In this document: piece by piece, positions 44,355 through 52,687 of the stretch | Numbering within the stretch: position 1 is the first letter of the stretch | Layout of the letters: each line of letters starts with the position of its first letter | NCBI RefSeq assembly: GCF_004348445.1 | Contig: NZ_SMKV01000004.1 | Coordinates: forward strand, 180,707 to 244,706 | From: Saccharopolyspora aridisoli | GTDB lineage: Bacteria > Actinomycetota > Actinomycetes > Mycobacteriales > Pseudonocardiaceae | Length of the DNA stretch: 64,000 nt | Direction of reading: 5' to 3' | Program-made: the position numbers and the translations under genes | Notes under the pieces: model-generated | What the model saw: the letters and a program-made list of their open reading frames with translations, nothing else | Told to the model about the DNA's origin: nothing | Database searches by the model: none

Positions 44355-45131
44355 ATGGCCGGGAGCGGGAGCGACGACGATCCGAGCGTGGGCGGATCGT
44401 GGCGCCCGGTGGCGCGCGCACGGACCTACGAGCTCGTGATCGAACGCGTCGAAGAGCAGATCGTGACCGGCCAGCTGAAGGTGGGCGATCGGCTACCCGC
44501 CGAACGCGACCTGGCTCAGATGCTCGGCGTGAGCCGCGGTGCGGTCCGCGAAGCGTTCCGCGCGCTGGAAGCGCAGGGCGCTCTGCGCATGTCGGTCGGC
44601 ACCGGCCCCGATGCGGGAACGACCGTTGCCGCCACGCCCAGCAGCGCCCTGAACCGGCTGCTGCGCCTGCACGTGGCGCTGGCCAACTTCCCCATCCAGC
44701 ACGTCGTGGACGCCCGGGTCATGTTGGAACGCGAGAGCGCTCGGCACGCCGCGGAGCGAGCCACTCCGGCCGACCTGGAACAGATGCGCGAGCTGCTCGC
44801 GGCCATGGACGACCCGGACTGCGACCGCGAGCGCTTCAACGAGCTCGACACCGATTTCCACGTCGCGATCGCCGAAGCGGGCGGCAACCGCCTCGTCGCC
44901 GACATGACGATCGCGATCCGCGAATCCATGCGCCGACCGCTGCTGAACGCCTTCCGGGACCTGGGCGACTCGTGGGCCCCGATCGCCGCGGGCCTCAAGA
45001 GAGATCACCGCTCGATCTACGAGGCGCTGGAAGCCGGCGACAGCGCCGCAGCGCAGGAGCACGTCGAGGAGCACATCCGGGGCTTCTACCGAGACGGCTG
45101 GGGGGACCACTTCTCCGCCGACCGGAGCTGA
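44355..45131 (+). CDS. GntR-family (FadR/LldR subgroup) transcriptional regulator
   Basis: A 258-residue regulator. The N-terminal winged HTH includes ARTYELVIERVEEQIVTGQL, KVGDRLPAERDLAQMLGVSR and GAVREAFRALEAQGALRM. The C-terminal FCD helical domain has the metal/ligand residues in the expected places (DARVMLERESARHAA, DTDFHVAIAEAGGN, DHRSIYEALEAGD). Divergence from lldP-lldD and the FadR-type palindrome at 44285-44299 identify it as the likely L-lactate-responsive repressor of that operon. ATG 44355 is preferred; an earlier in-frame GTG at 44286 lies inside the operator. It is convergent with the AraC-type gene. Confidence 0.92.
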   Translation: MAGSGSDDDPSVGGSWRPVARARTYELVIERVEEQIVTGQLKVGDRLPAERDLAQMLGVSRGAVREAFRALEAQGALRMSVGTGPDAGTTVAATPSSALNRLLRLHVALANFPIQHVVDARVMLERESARHAAERATPADLEQMRELLAAMDDPDCDRERFNELDTDFHVAIAEAGGNRLVADMTIAIRESMRRPLLNAFRDLGDSWAPIAAGLKRDHRSIYEALEAGDSAAAQEHVEEHIRGFYRDGWGDHFSADRS

Positions 45132-45155
45132 CCCCGGCTCCAGCGGGCTGCACGG

Positions 45156-46055
45156 TCAGTGCTGGTCGAGTCGGCGGTAGTGGGACGGGGTCGTGCCGGT
45201 GACGGCGCGGAACTGGCGGTTGAAGTTCGACAGGTTGGTGAAGCCCACCCGGTAGCAGATCTCCGCGACGGGCAGCCGGGTGGTGCGCAGCAGGCGGGAA
45301 GCCTCCGTGACGCGCATCCGGCTCACTGTGCGGCTGAAGCCCACGCCCGTGGCCTTGGAGAACAGCCGGGAGAAGGCGTCGCGGCTCAAGGCCACCTCGT
45401 CGGCGACGTCCCGGAGCAGCAACCGGTCCGCGAGGTGGTCGGTGATGTAGCTCAGCGCCCGGTTGAACAGCTCGGTCTCCTCGACGTCCAGGCGGTAGGA
45501 ACCGCCGTGGCTGTCGAGGTAGTGGCGGTCGGACTCGGGGGATTCGGCGAGCACGCTCAGCAGCTCGGTGACCGCGGCCAGGCGCCGCAGGCCGAAGGTG
45601 CCCTGCACGGCTTCCAAGGCCGCAGTGCCGTCCTCCAACGTGCGGCCACCGAACTCGATGCCGCGAGCCGCATCGTCCAGCAGCGGACGCAGCGACTCCA
45701 GTTCCGGCAGCTCCTCGGCGGCGGCGAAGAACCGGTCCTGGTCGAGCTGCAAGACGGCGTCGCGGTTGCGCACCGGTTCGGCGTCGTCGAGGTGGGAAAT
45801 CCAGTTGTGCGGGAGGGAGGAACCGACGAGGCACAGGTTTCCGGGTTCGAACGGACCCACGTAGTCACCGATCATCATCGTGCCGGAGGACTCGCGGACG
45901 AGGTGGACCTCCACCTCGGGGTGGTGGTGCCAGCGGGCCAGCGGGTGCGGCCAGTCGTGCTGGTGCCACCGCACGGAGCTCGACGGGTCCGGGACCACCA
46001 GTTCCCGCACCGGCGAGGCGGTTTCGCCCGAGTTGCTCCGCGCGGCGGCACCCAC
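45156..46055 (-). CDS. AraC-family transcriptional regulator
   Basis: A 299-residue AraC-type activator. The N-terminal cupin-like sensor has WPHPLARWHHHPEVEVHLVR and PFEPGNLCLVGSSLPHNWIS. The C-terminal 100 residues carry two HTH motifs, LADRLLLRDVADEVALSRDA and LPVAEICYRVGFTNLSNFNR, ending in FRAVTGTTPSHYRRL. It is the last gene of a polyol operon, with its GTG start only 3 bp after the dehydrogenase stop (GGGAG lies upstream). It most likely activates the permease and dehydrogenase genes in response to a sugar or sugar alcohol. Confidence 0.92.
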   Translation of the reverse strand: MGAAARSNSGETASPVRELVVPDPSSSVRWHQHDWPHPLARWHHHPEVEVHLVRESSGTMMIGDYVGPFEPGNLCLVGSSLPHNWISHLDDAEPVRNRDAVLQLDQDRFFAAAEELPELESLRPLLDDAARGIEFGGRTLEDGTAALEAVQGTFGLRRLAAVTELLSVLAESPESDRHYLDSHGGSYRLDVEETELFNRALSYITDHLADRLLLRDVADEVALSRDAFSRLFSKATGVGFSRTVSRMRVTEASRLLRTTRLPVAEICYRVGFTNLSNFNRQFRAVTGTTPSHYRRLDQH

Positions 46056-46057
46056 GG

Positions 46058-47098
46058 TCAGGCTCCCGCCACCCTGATCTGGATCTTGGTGTCGCCGGGT
46101 CGTGCCTCGGCGCCGCGCTCGAAGGCGGCAACGGCCTCCTCCAAGGGGTACGTGGCGCTGATCAGACCGCCCAGGTCCACCGACGGGGAAGCCGCCAGTT
46201 CGATGGCCCGCGAGTAGGCGTTGGCGTAGCGGAACACCGTCTCGATGCGCAGTTCCCGGGCTTGCGCGGCTGCGACGTCCAGCGGCACCGGGTCCACGGG
46301 GATGCCCACCAGCACGACCGTCCCGCCCGGTGCGGGGGTCTCCCACAGCGAGTCGAAGGCACGCGGGTTGCCGCTGGCCTCGAACACCACGTCCGCGCCC
46401 CAGCCGTCGGTGGCCTCGCGCACCACGTCGGCCAGCTCCTGCCGGGTGGCGTCGACGGGGTGGATGGTCGGGTACGCCTCGATCTTGGCGAACTTCTCCG
46501 GCGCGACGTCGGAGATGTAGACGCGGGACGCACCGCTGGCCGCGGCGGCGATGGCGGTGAGCACCCCGATGGTCCCCGCTCCGGCGACGGCGACCACGTC
46601 ACCAGGTGAGATCCCCGCCTTGGTCACCGCGTGGACGGCCACCGCGAAGGGCTCGATGAGCGCACCCTCCTCCAGGGGCAGCTGGTCGGGCAGCCTGTAG
46701 GTGAAGTCGGCCGGATGAACGACTTCCGGTTGCAAGCAGCCGTGCACCGGCGGGGTGGCCCAGAACCGCACGTCGGGGTCGACGTTGTACATGCCCAGGC
46801 GGGAGGCGCGGGAACGCGGGTTCGGGATGCCCGGTTCCACGCACACCCGGTCGCCGACGGCCAGGTGGGTCACGCCCTCACCGACCTCCAGGACGGTGCC
46901 GGAGGCTTCGTGGCCCAGCACCATGGGAGCCTCGACGACGTAGGGCCCGATCCGCCCGTGGGTGTAGTAGTGGACGTCGCTGCCGCAGATGCCGACGGTG
47001 TGCACGCCGATGCGCACTTCGCCTGGGCCGACCTTGCCCAGGCCCGGGACCGGGCGGATCCGGATCTGTTGCGGGCGTTCGAGGACGACGGCGTCCAT
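46058..47098 (-). CDS. Polyol/sorbitol dehydrogenase-like medium-chain dehydrogenase (zinc-dependent)
   Basis: A 346-residue MDR-family dehydrogenase of the sorbitol/xylitol dehydrogenase group. Catalytic-zinc positions are in [16 protein letters not shown] and [16 protein letters not shown], with the third acidic ligand in [12 protein letters not shown]. The cofactor motif is [15 protein letters not shown]. The structural-zinc cysteine cluster common in MDRs is absent: the [20 protein letters not shown] loop has no Cys. ATG 47098 has AGGAGA upstream; ATG 47137, right after the permease stop and with AAAGGA, would add 13 residues. It is co-transcribed with an MFS permease and an AraC regulator, so it likely oxidises the imported polyol to a ketose. 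Confidence 0.9.
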   Translation of the reverse strand: MDAVVLERPQQIRIRPVPGLGKVGPGEVRIGVHTVGICGSDVHYYTHGRIGPYVVEAPMVLGHEASGTVLEVGEGVTHLAVGDRVCVEPGIPNPRSRASRLGMYNVDPDVRFWATPPVHGCLQPEVVHPADFTYRLPDQLPLEEGALIEPFAVAVHAVTKAGISPGDVVAVAGAGTIGVLTAIAAAASGASRVYISDVAPEKFAKIEAYPTIHPVDATRQELADVVREATDGWGADVVFEASGNPRAFDSLWETPAPGGTVVLVGIPVDPVPLDVAAAQARELRIETVFRYANAYSRAIELAASPSVDLGGLISATYPLEEAVAAFERGAEARPGDTKIQIRVAGA

Positions 47099-47151
47099 CG
47101 TCTTCTCCTGCGGGGTCGGAACGGTCGTGGGGTTCATCGTCGCAGGTCCTT

Positions 47152-48432
47152 TCAGGCGGTCTGGGCCAGGCGCTCGCGGCGCGGGAGCATCCGGCCGGTC
47201 TCCGAGGTGATGCCCGGCTGGGGTGGGTGGATGAACAAGGTGGTGATGGTGCCCAGCACCATCAGAACCGCGAAGGCCCAGCACACGCCGATCGGGCCGA
47301 TCACCGGCAGCAGGGCGGTGGCGATGCCCGGACCCGCGAAGGTGGTCAGCCCGGAGGCGAGGTTGTGGGCGGAGATCGCCGCCCCCCGGTGCTCCGGTGC
47401 GAGCGCCGGGAAGATCGCGCCCATGGGCACGAATGCGGTGACCGACAGCGCGAAGAGCACGGCGGGAACGATCATCAGCACGAAGCTCGGCCCGAACCAG
47501 ACCGGGAAGTAGGCGAAGGCCAGGGACGCGATCGCCATGCCGCCGAAGCCGTACCAGCGCATCTGGCGCATCCAGCCGTAGCGGTCACCGAGCCGGCCCC
47601 ACATGATGTTGGATCCGATCGTGATGGCGTTCGTGATCGCCCACAAGGTCATCCACTCGGACAGGGAGAACCACGCCTGACCACCGACGCCGTCGGTGGT
47701 CAGGTAGAGCGGCATCATCATCGGGAACGCGTAGAGCGTCAGGTTGCACAGCACCCGGATGACCACGGACAGCGCGATCTGCCGGTTCTCGACCAGGATC
47801 GTCACCCCGCGCAGCAGCTCCCGAGCCCTGCCCTCGCCGACGAGCCCCCGCGAGCGGTCAGCCTCCGGCGGGGCACCCGGGACGAGGAAGGCGCACATGG
47901 CCGTTCCGGCCGCGACGAAGATCAGGGAGGCCCAGAGCGTGGCGTACTCGCCGATCACGGGGACCAGCAGGCTGGGCAGGTAGGCGCCCATGACGCCGAT
48001 GCCCAGCGAGAACGAGGCCCAGAACCAGCCCATCGCCGAGGCCAGGCGGCCGGGGTGAACGGATTGGGCGATGAGCACCACGAACGAGTACATGAAGAGC
48101 GGGTAAGCCACCCCGCGCAAGCTGTAGATCAGGATCGTGCCGACCACGCTCTGCAGCCCCACCGTCAGGAACAGGACGTGCAGGACCATCCACAGGACGC
48201 CGCCGAGCACCATCAGGCGCCGGGCGCCGACGATCTCGGCCAGCACGCCGGTGGTCCACGCCGAGAAGGCGACCACCAGCCCGTACACGGTGAAGACGAG
48301 ACCCGCCTGAGTGGGCGAGAAGCCGCTCTCGACGAGGAAGCGGGACAAGAACGTGAGCTCGAAACCATCACCGGTCATGAAAACGGCGAGGGCGAGGTAG
48401 CCGAACAGCAGGCGCCGCGGCATGCCGAACAT
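47152..48432 (-). CDS. MFS transporter, polyol permease-type
   Basis: A 426-residue major facilitator with 12 hydrophobic segments. The N-terminal MPRRLLFGYLALAVFMTGDG plus ELTFLSRFLVESGFSPTQAG matches the RbtT/DalT-type sugar-alcohol permease group. The loop-2 motif is GVLAEIVGARRLMVLGG and the loop-8 counterpart is WGRLGDRYGWMRQ. ATG 48432 has AAAGGAG ten bases upstream and is preferred to the GTG/TTG-type longer start. It is the first gene of the leftward permease-dehydrogenase-regulator operon. The polyol (ribitol, arabitol, xylitol or sorbitol) cannot be decided from the sequence. Confidence 0.9.
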   Translation of the reverse strand: MFGMPRRLLFGYLALAVFMTGDGFELTFLSRFLVESGFSPTQAGLVFTVYGLVVAFSAWTTGVLAEIVGARRLMVLGGVLWMVLHVLFLTVGLQSVVGTILIYSLRGVAYPLFMYSFVVLIAQSVHPGRLASAMGWFWASFSLGIGVMGAYLPSLLVPVIGEYATLWASLIFVAAGTAMCAFLVPGAPPEADRSRGLVGEGRARELLRGVTILVENRQIALSVVIRVLCNLTLYAFPMMMPLYLTTDGVGGQAWFSLSEWMTLWAITNAITIGSNIMWGRLGDRYGWMRQMRWYGFGGMAIASLAFAYFPVWFGPSFVLMIVPAVLFALSVTAFVPMGAIFPALAPEHRGAAISAHNLASGLTTFAGPGIATALLPVIGPIGVCWAFAVLMVLGTITTLFIHPPQPGITSETGRMLPRRERLAQTA

Positions 48433-48515
48433 GCGGGAGTCACTCCTTTGTGGACACCGATTGGGCAGCACCTGACGAGGGAGATCACACGCCAGAGGTG
48501 CCTGATGCCCACAAA

Positions 48516-50288
48516 CTATGTCGGCACGGCGGAGCGAACTAGACAGTTCGAACGGCCCGCGCTGATACTTTCGTGCGCGGTTGCGCGAGGAGACCCCGAA
48601 CCGCTACCGCGAGCCGCGACCACCGCACTCGGCCCGCGTCGCCCCTGGCCGAGGCCGACCGACCGGCGCGTCGACCCCTCCTTCGATCGGTCCTTCGATC
48701 GGTCGTTCGATCGGTCGTTCGATCGGCTTCGGCCCTCCGTTCCGGAGGGCCCGGACCTTGCACTCGCGATGTCAAACGGCCGTATCGGTCTCAGCTGGGA
48801 ATCTGCTTCGCCGCGGCGGCCGACGAGGCGTGACACCAGCTCTCGTTCCTCGTCCCGGTTTCTCGCCGCGCTCATCAGCGCGTTGTAATCCCGCTCCAGG
48901 TCGCGCAGGAAGTTCACCCACGGCTGGGGGAACTCGGCGAGGTTGACGTAGCGCTGGTTGTCCCGCAGCTTGCCTGCGCCGATCTTGTCGCGCTTGTGGC
49001 CGTGCGCGCTGGACTCCGGGTTGCTGGTGGCTTCCGTCGAGCGCCAGTTGTGCACGTACCCGACCGGGCTGTTCTCGTTCTCGGGCGCGAGCGTCTCCAG
49101 CCCGACTTCCAGCGCGCCCGCCCTGCCCAGCCGCGGTGGGGTGTAGATCAGCAGCAGGTGGCCGTGCGCGCCATCGGGCATGATCACATCACCGTTGCAG
49201 TCGAGGCTGCCCATGCCGCCCATGCCCACGTCCACGCCCGCCAGTCGCACCTTCTCGTCCTTCGAGCCGAACGGCCTCTTGTTGCGGAGCGCGGCGAGCG
49301 CCCCGCCGCGCTCCTTGAAAGCGCCCTCACCACCGACGCGGTCGTCGCTGATGGACATGTGGTGGGTGGCGTACTTTCGCTCGAAGACCTTGTCGGTGAG
49401 CTCGCCCTGCGCGTCGGTCATCTCCAGCCATTGCGCCAGTTCGAAGCGCCCGGCACCTCGCCGGGACAGCTCGGGGATGCGGATGTTCACCCGGCCGCCG
49501 TGCGCCAGCGCCCGCGCCACATCCCCGTCGCGGTAGTCGATGTGCTCCTCGCCCGGCCCTGGCCGGATCTTGAGGCCGTTCTGCAGGGCGAGGAACACCC
49601 GGGTGAGCAGCTGCTGCGCGTGGGCCTGCTTGTTCTGCTCGGCGGTGGCGCCGTCCCCGGACGGCTCCCTCGGGTGCAGCGTGTCCACGAAGGTGTTGCG
49701 GATCTGCTCGTCTCGTTCGGCGTCCAGCTGCTCGCGTTCCTCCGCCGACGACTTGTTCGCGGTCAACGTGCGGCCGAGGGTGTAGGCCGGGCTGTCCTGC
49801 TGCCTGTCGCGAACGGCGCCGCGGTACTCCAACGTGGCGATGAGCAGCCGCCGCCCGGGCGAAAGCCTCAGCCAGTCCTCGTAATTGCCCTTCTCCGCGT
49901 ACGCCAGGGCGGCCTCGTAGGTCCCGATGCCGGCGGATTCCAGCCAGTTCCCGCCCTGCTGCTGGATCTGCTGCACCTCACCGTCGTCGAAGAGCGGACC
50001 GCTCTTCAGCCGCTTCAGCAGGTCGGACTTCACCTTCTGGGCGTTGACCCATTCGCCCAATCGCCCTCCGCCGGTCGGGGCCCCCACCGTCCGCTGCCCG
50101 TCCCCGGCCGTCCGCTGCACCGCCGCTGTGGCGGCGCGGTTGCCCGCTCGTTGTTGCAGCGAGAGGACGTCGGCCGGGGCGAGCTCGCCCGGCGCTCGCC
50201 GCAGGCCAGAAGCTACCTGTGGGCGCGTGCCGGCGTGGGTGGACTTGACCTGGTCCCGTTCCGGTTCCTTGCTCCGCGCGTTGCCCAT
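48516..50288 (-). CDS. eCIS-associated protein, candidate cargo/effector, C-terminal function unknown
   Basis: A 590-residue soluble protein with no signal peptide. Near the N-terminus it has LSLQQRAGNRAATAAVQR (residues 42-59), a signature common in proteins of actinomycete contractile-injection loci and also found in the DUF4157 protein at 58435. The middle part (about 85-230) is helical. Residues 280-480 contain THHMSISDD, GMGGMGSLDCNGDVIMPDGA and HGHLLLIYTPP, which look like a globular domain I cannot name. The C-terminal 90 residues are low-complexity with a four-fold DRS(N/K) repeat. It is transcribed away from the eCIS operon. A role as an injected or lumen-packed protein is inference from the signature and location. 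Confidence 0.75.
   Translation of the reverse strand: MGNARSKEPERDQVKSTHAGTRPQVASGLRRAPGELAPADVLSLQQRAGNRAATAAVQRTAGDGQRTVGAPTGGGRLGEWVNAQKVKSDLLKRLKSGPLFDDGEVQQIQQQGGNWLESAGIGTYEAALAYAEKGNYEDWLRLSPGRRLLIATLEYRGAVRDRQQDSPAYTLGRTLTANKSSAEEREQLDAERDEQIRNTFVDTLHPREPSGDGATAEQNKQAHAQQLLTRVFLALQNGLKIRPGPGEEHIDYRDGDVARALAHGGRVNIRIPELSRRGAGRFELAQWLEMTDAQGELTDKVFERKYATHHMSISDDRVGGEGAFKERGGALAALRNKRPFGSKDEKVRLAGVDVGMGGMGSLDCNGDVIMPDGAHGHLLLIYTPPRLGRAGALEVGLETLAPENENSPVGYVHNWRSTEATSNPESSAHGHKRDKIGAGKLRDNQRYVNLAEFPQPWVNFLRDLERDYNALMSAARNRDEERELVSRLVGRRGEADSQLRPIRPFDIASARSGPSGTEGRSRSNDRSNDRSKDRSKEGSTRRSVGLGQGRRGPSAVVAARGSGSGSPRATAHESISAGRSNCLVRSAVPT
48682..48726. repeat. 12-bp tandem repeat within the eCIS-associated gene
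   Basis: Four copies of TTCGATCGG at exact 12-bp spacing, with the unit TTCGATCGGTC(C/G). Because the period is a multiple of three, on the coding strand it encodes SND/SKD-R repeats (DRSNDRSKDRS) and can change copy number without a frameshift. Confidence 0.9.
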
Positions 50289-50424
50289 CGAGACCGAGCT
50301 TCACACCGGTGGTCCTCGTGCAACAGGTATCGAAGGGCACAGCCGCGGGCAGATCGTCTTCGATCGAACGTCCCCTTCTCGTGCGACGGTTCCAGATGTT
50401 CCACGTACTGAGTGGACATGCGAG

Positions 50425-51681
50425 TCAGCGGGGTTCGGCCGCCAGTGCGCCGCTGACGTTGAGCTGCTGGACGCAGCGCGGAGCCGGTGGGCCGTACGGC
50501 GGGGTTCCCGGCCGCGCGCAGCGCACCGTCGCCACGACCTCCGCCTCGCTCGGAACCTTGATCGGGGTCACCCAGTGGTAGTCCTGGTTGCGGAAGGTCT
50601 CCAGCGCGATGGTGGTGATGACGCGGTCGTCGAACTCGATGGTGAGCACGCCTTCGTCGCCCTGGTAGTTCGCCAGCACGAGGTCGGTGATGTAGAACTC
50701 CTGGCCCTCAGGCACGGTGTAGGACTCGTCCCCGGAGTCTCCGGTCCTCGTGGTCACCTCGATCGTGGCCGAGTGCTGCTGCCCGGTCTCCAGGGGGTTC
50801 GGCGGTGGCGGGGGTGGCTGTCCCTCCCCCGGGCCGCCGGGTTTCGGCTCTTCCGCAGGTGGTGGCGGCGCGAGCTTTCCCTCCGCCGCCAGCTGCTCCG
50901 CGCGTTCCTGCGCCGCCTCCTGCGCGGCGGACTTGAGCTCCGGAAGCGCCAGGGTGTACCAGAACAGCAGCAACGCGAGCAGCAGGGCCAGGAGCGCGAG
51001 CAACCACCTCGGCAGCAGGGGCAGCTGCACCAGTTCGCCGTCCAGCTCCTCCAGCGACGGCTCCCCGGGCGTGGCCTCCGCGCTAGGGGATGCCCTGACC
51101 AGGAACGGTTTGGCGGCCGGTTTGCCGAACCAGATGAGACCGCCCGCGCGGGCCCGCAACCGGACGTCCGCGCGTTCGCCGGGCTCCAGCGCGACCTGCG
51201 CCGAGTCGAGCGAGAACTTCAGCTCCTCCGCGGGATCGGTCGCCTCCAGCGGAACCGCGAGGGGCGTGTTGCCCTGGTTGTGCACCGAGACCTCGAACCG
51301 CCCGCTGCGCCACGCGCGGCGGCGTTGCGGCGTGAGCGCGGCTCGCAACCGGTGGAAGGGCGCGACGACCACGGTCGTCTCCGGCACCGCGACCAGGCCG
51401 GGCTGCTCGACCGGAACGACCCGGACGGCGAGCGGAACCTCCTCCGCCCGCACCTCGGACGACAGCGGTGGGCGGAGGACGAGGGTGACGGTTCCCCGCT
51501 CACCCGGGTAGACGGGCAGCCGGTCGGGTTGCACCGTCGTCCAGGCGGCGCACTCCCCCACGACTTCGAACTCGTAGGCCTCGACGATGTCGGTGTTGTT
51601 GCCCACGGTGAAAGTCGCCGCTACCTCACCGCCCGGGCTTACCTCCACTCGCTCGCCGTCGAATTCGGCATATGTCGTCAC
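50425..51681 (-). CDS. eCIS-locus membrane protein with Ig-like extracytoplasmic-type domains ('hydrolytic protein' type)
   Basis: A 418-residue protein. Residues 1-200 form two beta-sandwich-like repeats (VSPGGEVAATFTVGNNTDIV and FEVSVHNQGNTPLAVPLEAT). A single transmembrane helix is at 226-246. A Pro-rich linker (about 275-300) leads to a C-terminal beta domain (YTVPEGQEFYITDLVLANYQ). There is no signal peptide, so the N-terminal part is probably cytoplasmic and the C-terminal part outside. Similar proteins in actinomycete contractile-injection loci are often labelled 'hydrolytic protein' without proof. GTG 51681 begins the fold; longer starts are unlikely. It could link the injection machine to the membrane, but this is inference. 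Confidence 0.75.
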   Translation of the reverse strand: MTTYAEFDGERVEVSPGGEVAATFTVGNNTDIVEAYEFEVVGECAAWTTVQPDRLPVYPGERGTVTLVLRPPLSSEVRAEEVPLAVRVVPVEQPGLVAVPETTVVVAPFHRLRAALTPQRRRAWRSGRFEVSVHNQGNTPLAVPLEATDPAEELKFSLDSAQVALEPGERADVRLRARAGGLIWFGKPAAKPFLVRASPSAEATPGEPSLEELDGELVQLPLLPRWLLALLALLLALLLFWYTLALPELKSAAQEAAQERAEQLAAEGKLAPPPPAEEPKPGGPGEGQPPPPPPNPLETGQQHSATIEVTTRTGDSGDESYTVPEGQEFYITDLVLANYQGDEGVLTIEFDDRVITTIALETFRNQDYHWVTPIKVPSEAEVVATVRCARPGTPPYGPPAPRCVQQLNVSGALAAEPR

Positions 51682-51946
51682 ACGGCCAGAATCTAGGCGT
51701 CCCGCTCCCTTCCGAGGCAGGGCGTCGAGGGCAGCGCCGAGGCAACGCGCGTGCCCGCAGCGGCATCGCCCCTGCCCTCGCGTTCTGGTTCTCCAAATTC
51801 CTTGCACGAAAGCGTTCTCCGCTCAGATGTGCGCCGAAAGCGGTCATCTCGGGCGCACGTCGAATTCTTCATGCCCGAATGGCCGTGCCCCAGCGCCCCG
51901 ATTTCGCGTATCACTTGAAAGAGGGGTGTCCTGGGGAGGAGAACCG

Positions 51947-52570
51947 ATGACGAGAGTTGCGGTCGCGATATGCGCGGCCGATCCGATCCTGGCGAGCGGC
52001 GTCACGCACCAGCTTCGCCCGCGACCCGAGGTGGAGGTGCTCAGAACCGAAGAGGAGGAGCGGGCCGAGGTCTCGCTGGTCGTGGTCGACCGGTTGGACG
52101 AGGAGTCCGAGCAGGTGCTGCGCAGGTTGCAGCGCACGTCGTCGGTCCGCACCGGGCTCATCGTCGGCGAGTTCGGGCAGGACGCGCTGCAGACCGCCAT
52201 CGAGTGCGGTGTCGCGGCCGTGCTGCGCCGCCGCGACGCGACTCAGGACCGGCTGGTCGGGCTGATCACGGCGCTGGTCCGCGGCGAGGGGGTGCTGCCC
52301 GGCGACATGCTCGGCAGGCTGCTCGACCACGTCAGCCGCCTGCAGCGCGGCGTTTCGGACACCGCCGGCGCCACGCTCTCCACCTTGACCTCGCGGGAAG
52401 GCGAAGTGCTGCGGCTGATCTCCGACGGCTTCGACACCAAGGAGATCGCCACCAAGATGTCCTACTCCGAACGCACCGTGAAGAACATCCTCCAAGAGGT
52501 GACCACGCGCCTGCAATTGCGCAACCGCGCGCACGCCGTCGGCTACGCCATGCGGCAGGGACTGATCTGA
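51947..52570 (+). CDS. LuxR/NarL-type regulator with a degenerate receiver domain
   Basis: A 207-residue regulator. The C-terminal LuxR-type HTH is clear: LTSREGEVLRLISDGFDTKE, IATKMSYSERTVKNILQEVT, then LQLRNRAHAVGYAMRQGLI. The N-terminal 120 residues have a receiver-like fold (VAVAICAADPILASGVTHQL, VSLVVVDRLDEESEQ). The Asp in VVVD could be the phosphorylation site, but the conserved Lys near VLRRRDA is Arg and the Thr/Ser switch is not clear. No histidine kinase is adjacent. ATG 51947 has GGGGAGGAG upstream. It is divergent from the membrane-protein gene and first in the eCIS direction, so it likely regulates the locus. Confidence 0.88.
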   Translation: MTRVAVAICAADPILASGVTHQLRPRPEVEVLRTEEEERAEVSLVVVDRLDEESEQVLRRLQRTSSVRTGLIVGEFGQDALQTAIECGVAAVLRRRDATQDRLVGLITALVRGEGVLPGDMLGRLLDHVSRLQRGVSDTAGATLSTLTSREGEVLRLISDGFDTKEIATKMSYSERTVKNILQEVTTRLQLRNRAHAVGYAMRQGLI

Positions 52571-52687
52571 CTCGGTGCCCGAAAGGGCGGCGGCTCTTCC
52601 CGTTCTCGTGCCTGTCGATTCCTGGGCACGCGAGCAGAACCGGACGAGGCTGCGGGAGGTATCGATCGCCTGGGGTGGAGGTCAATC

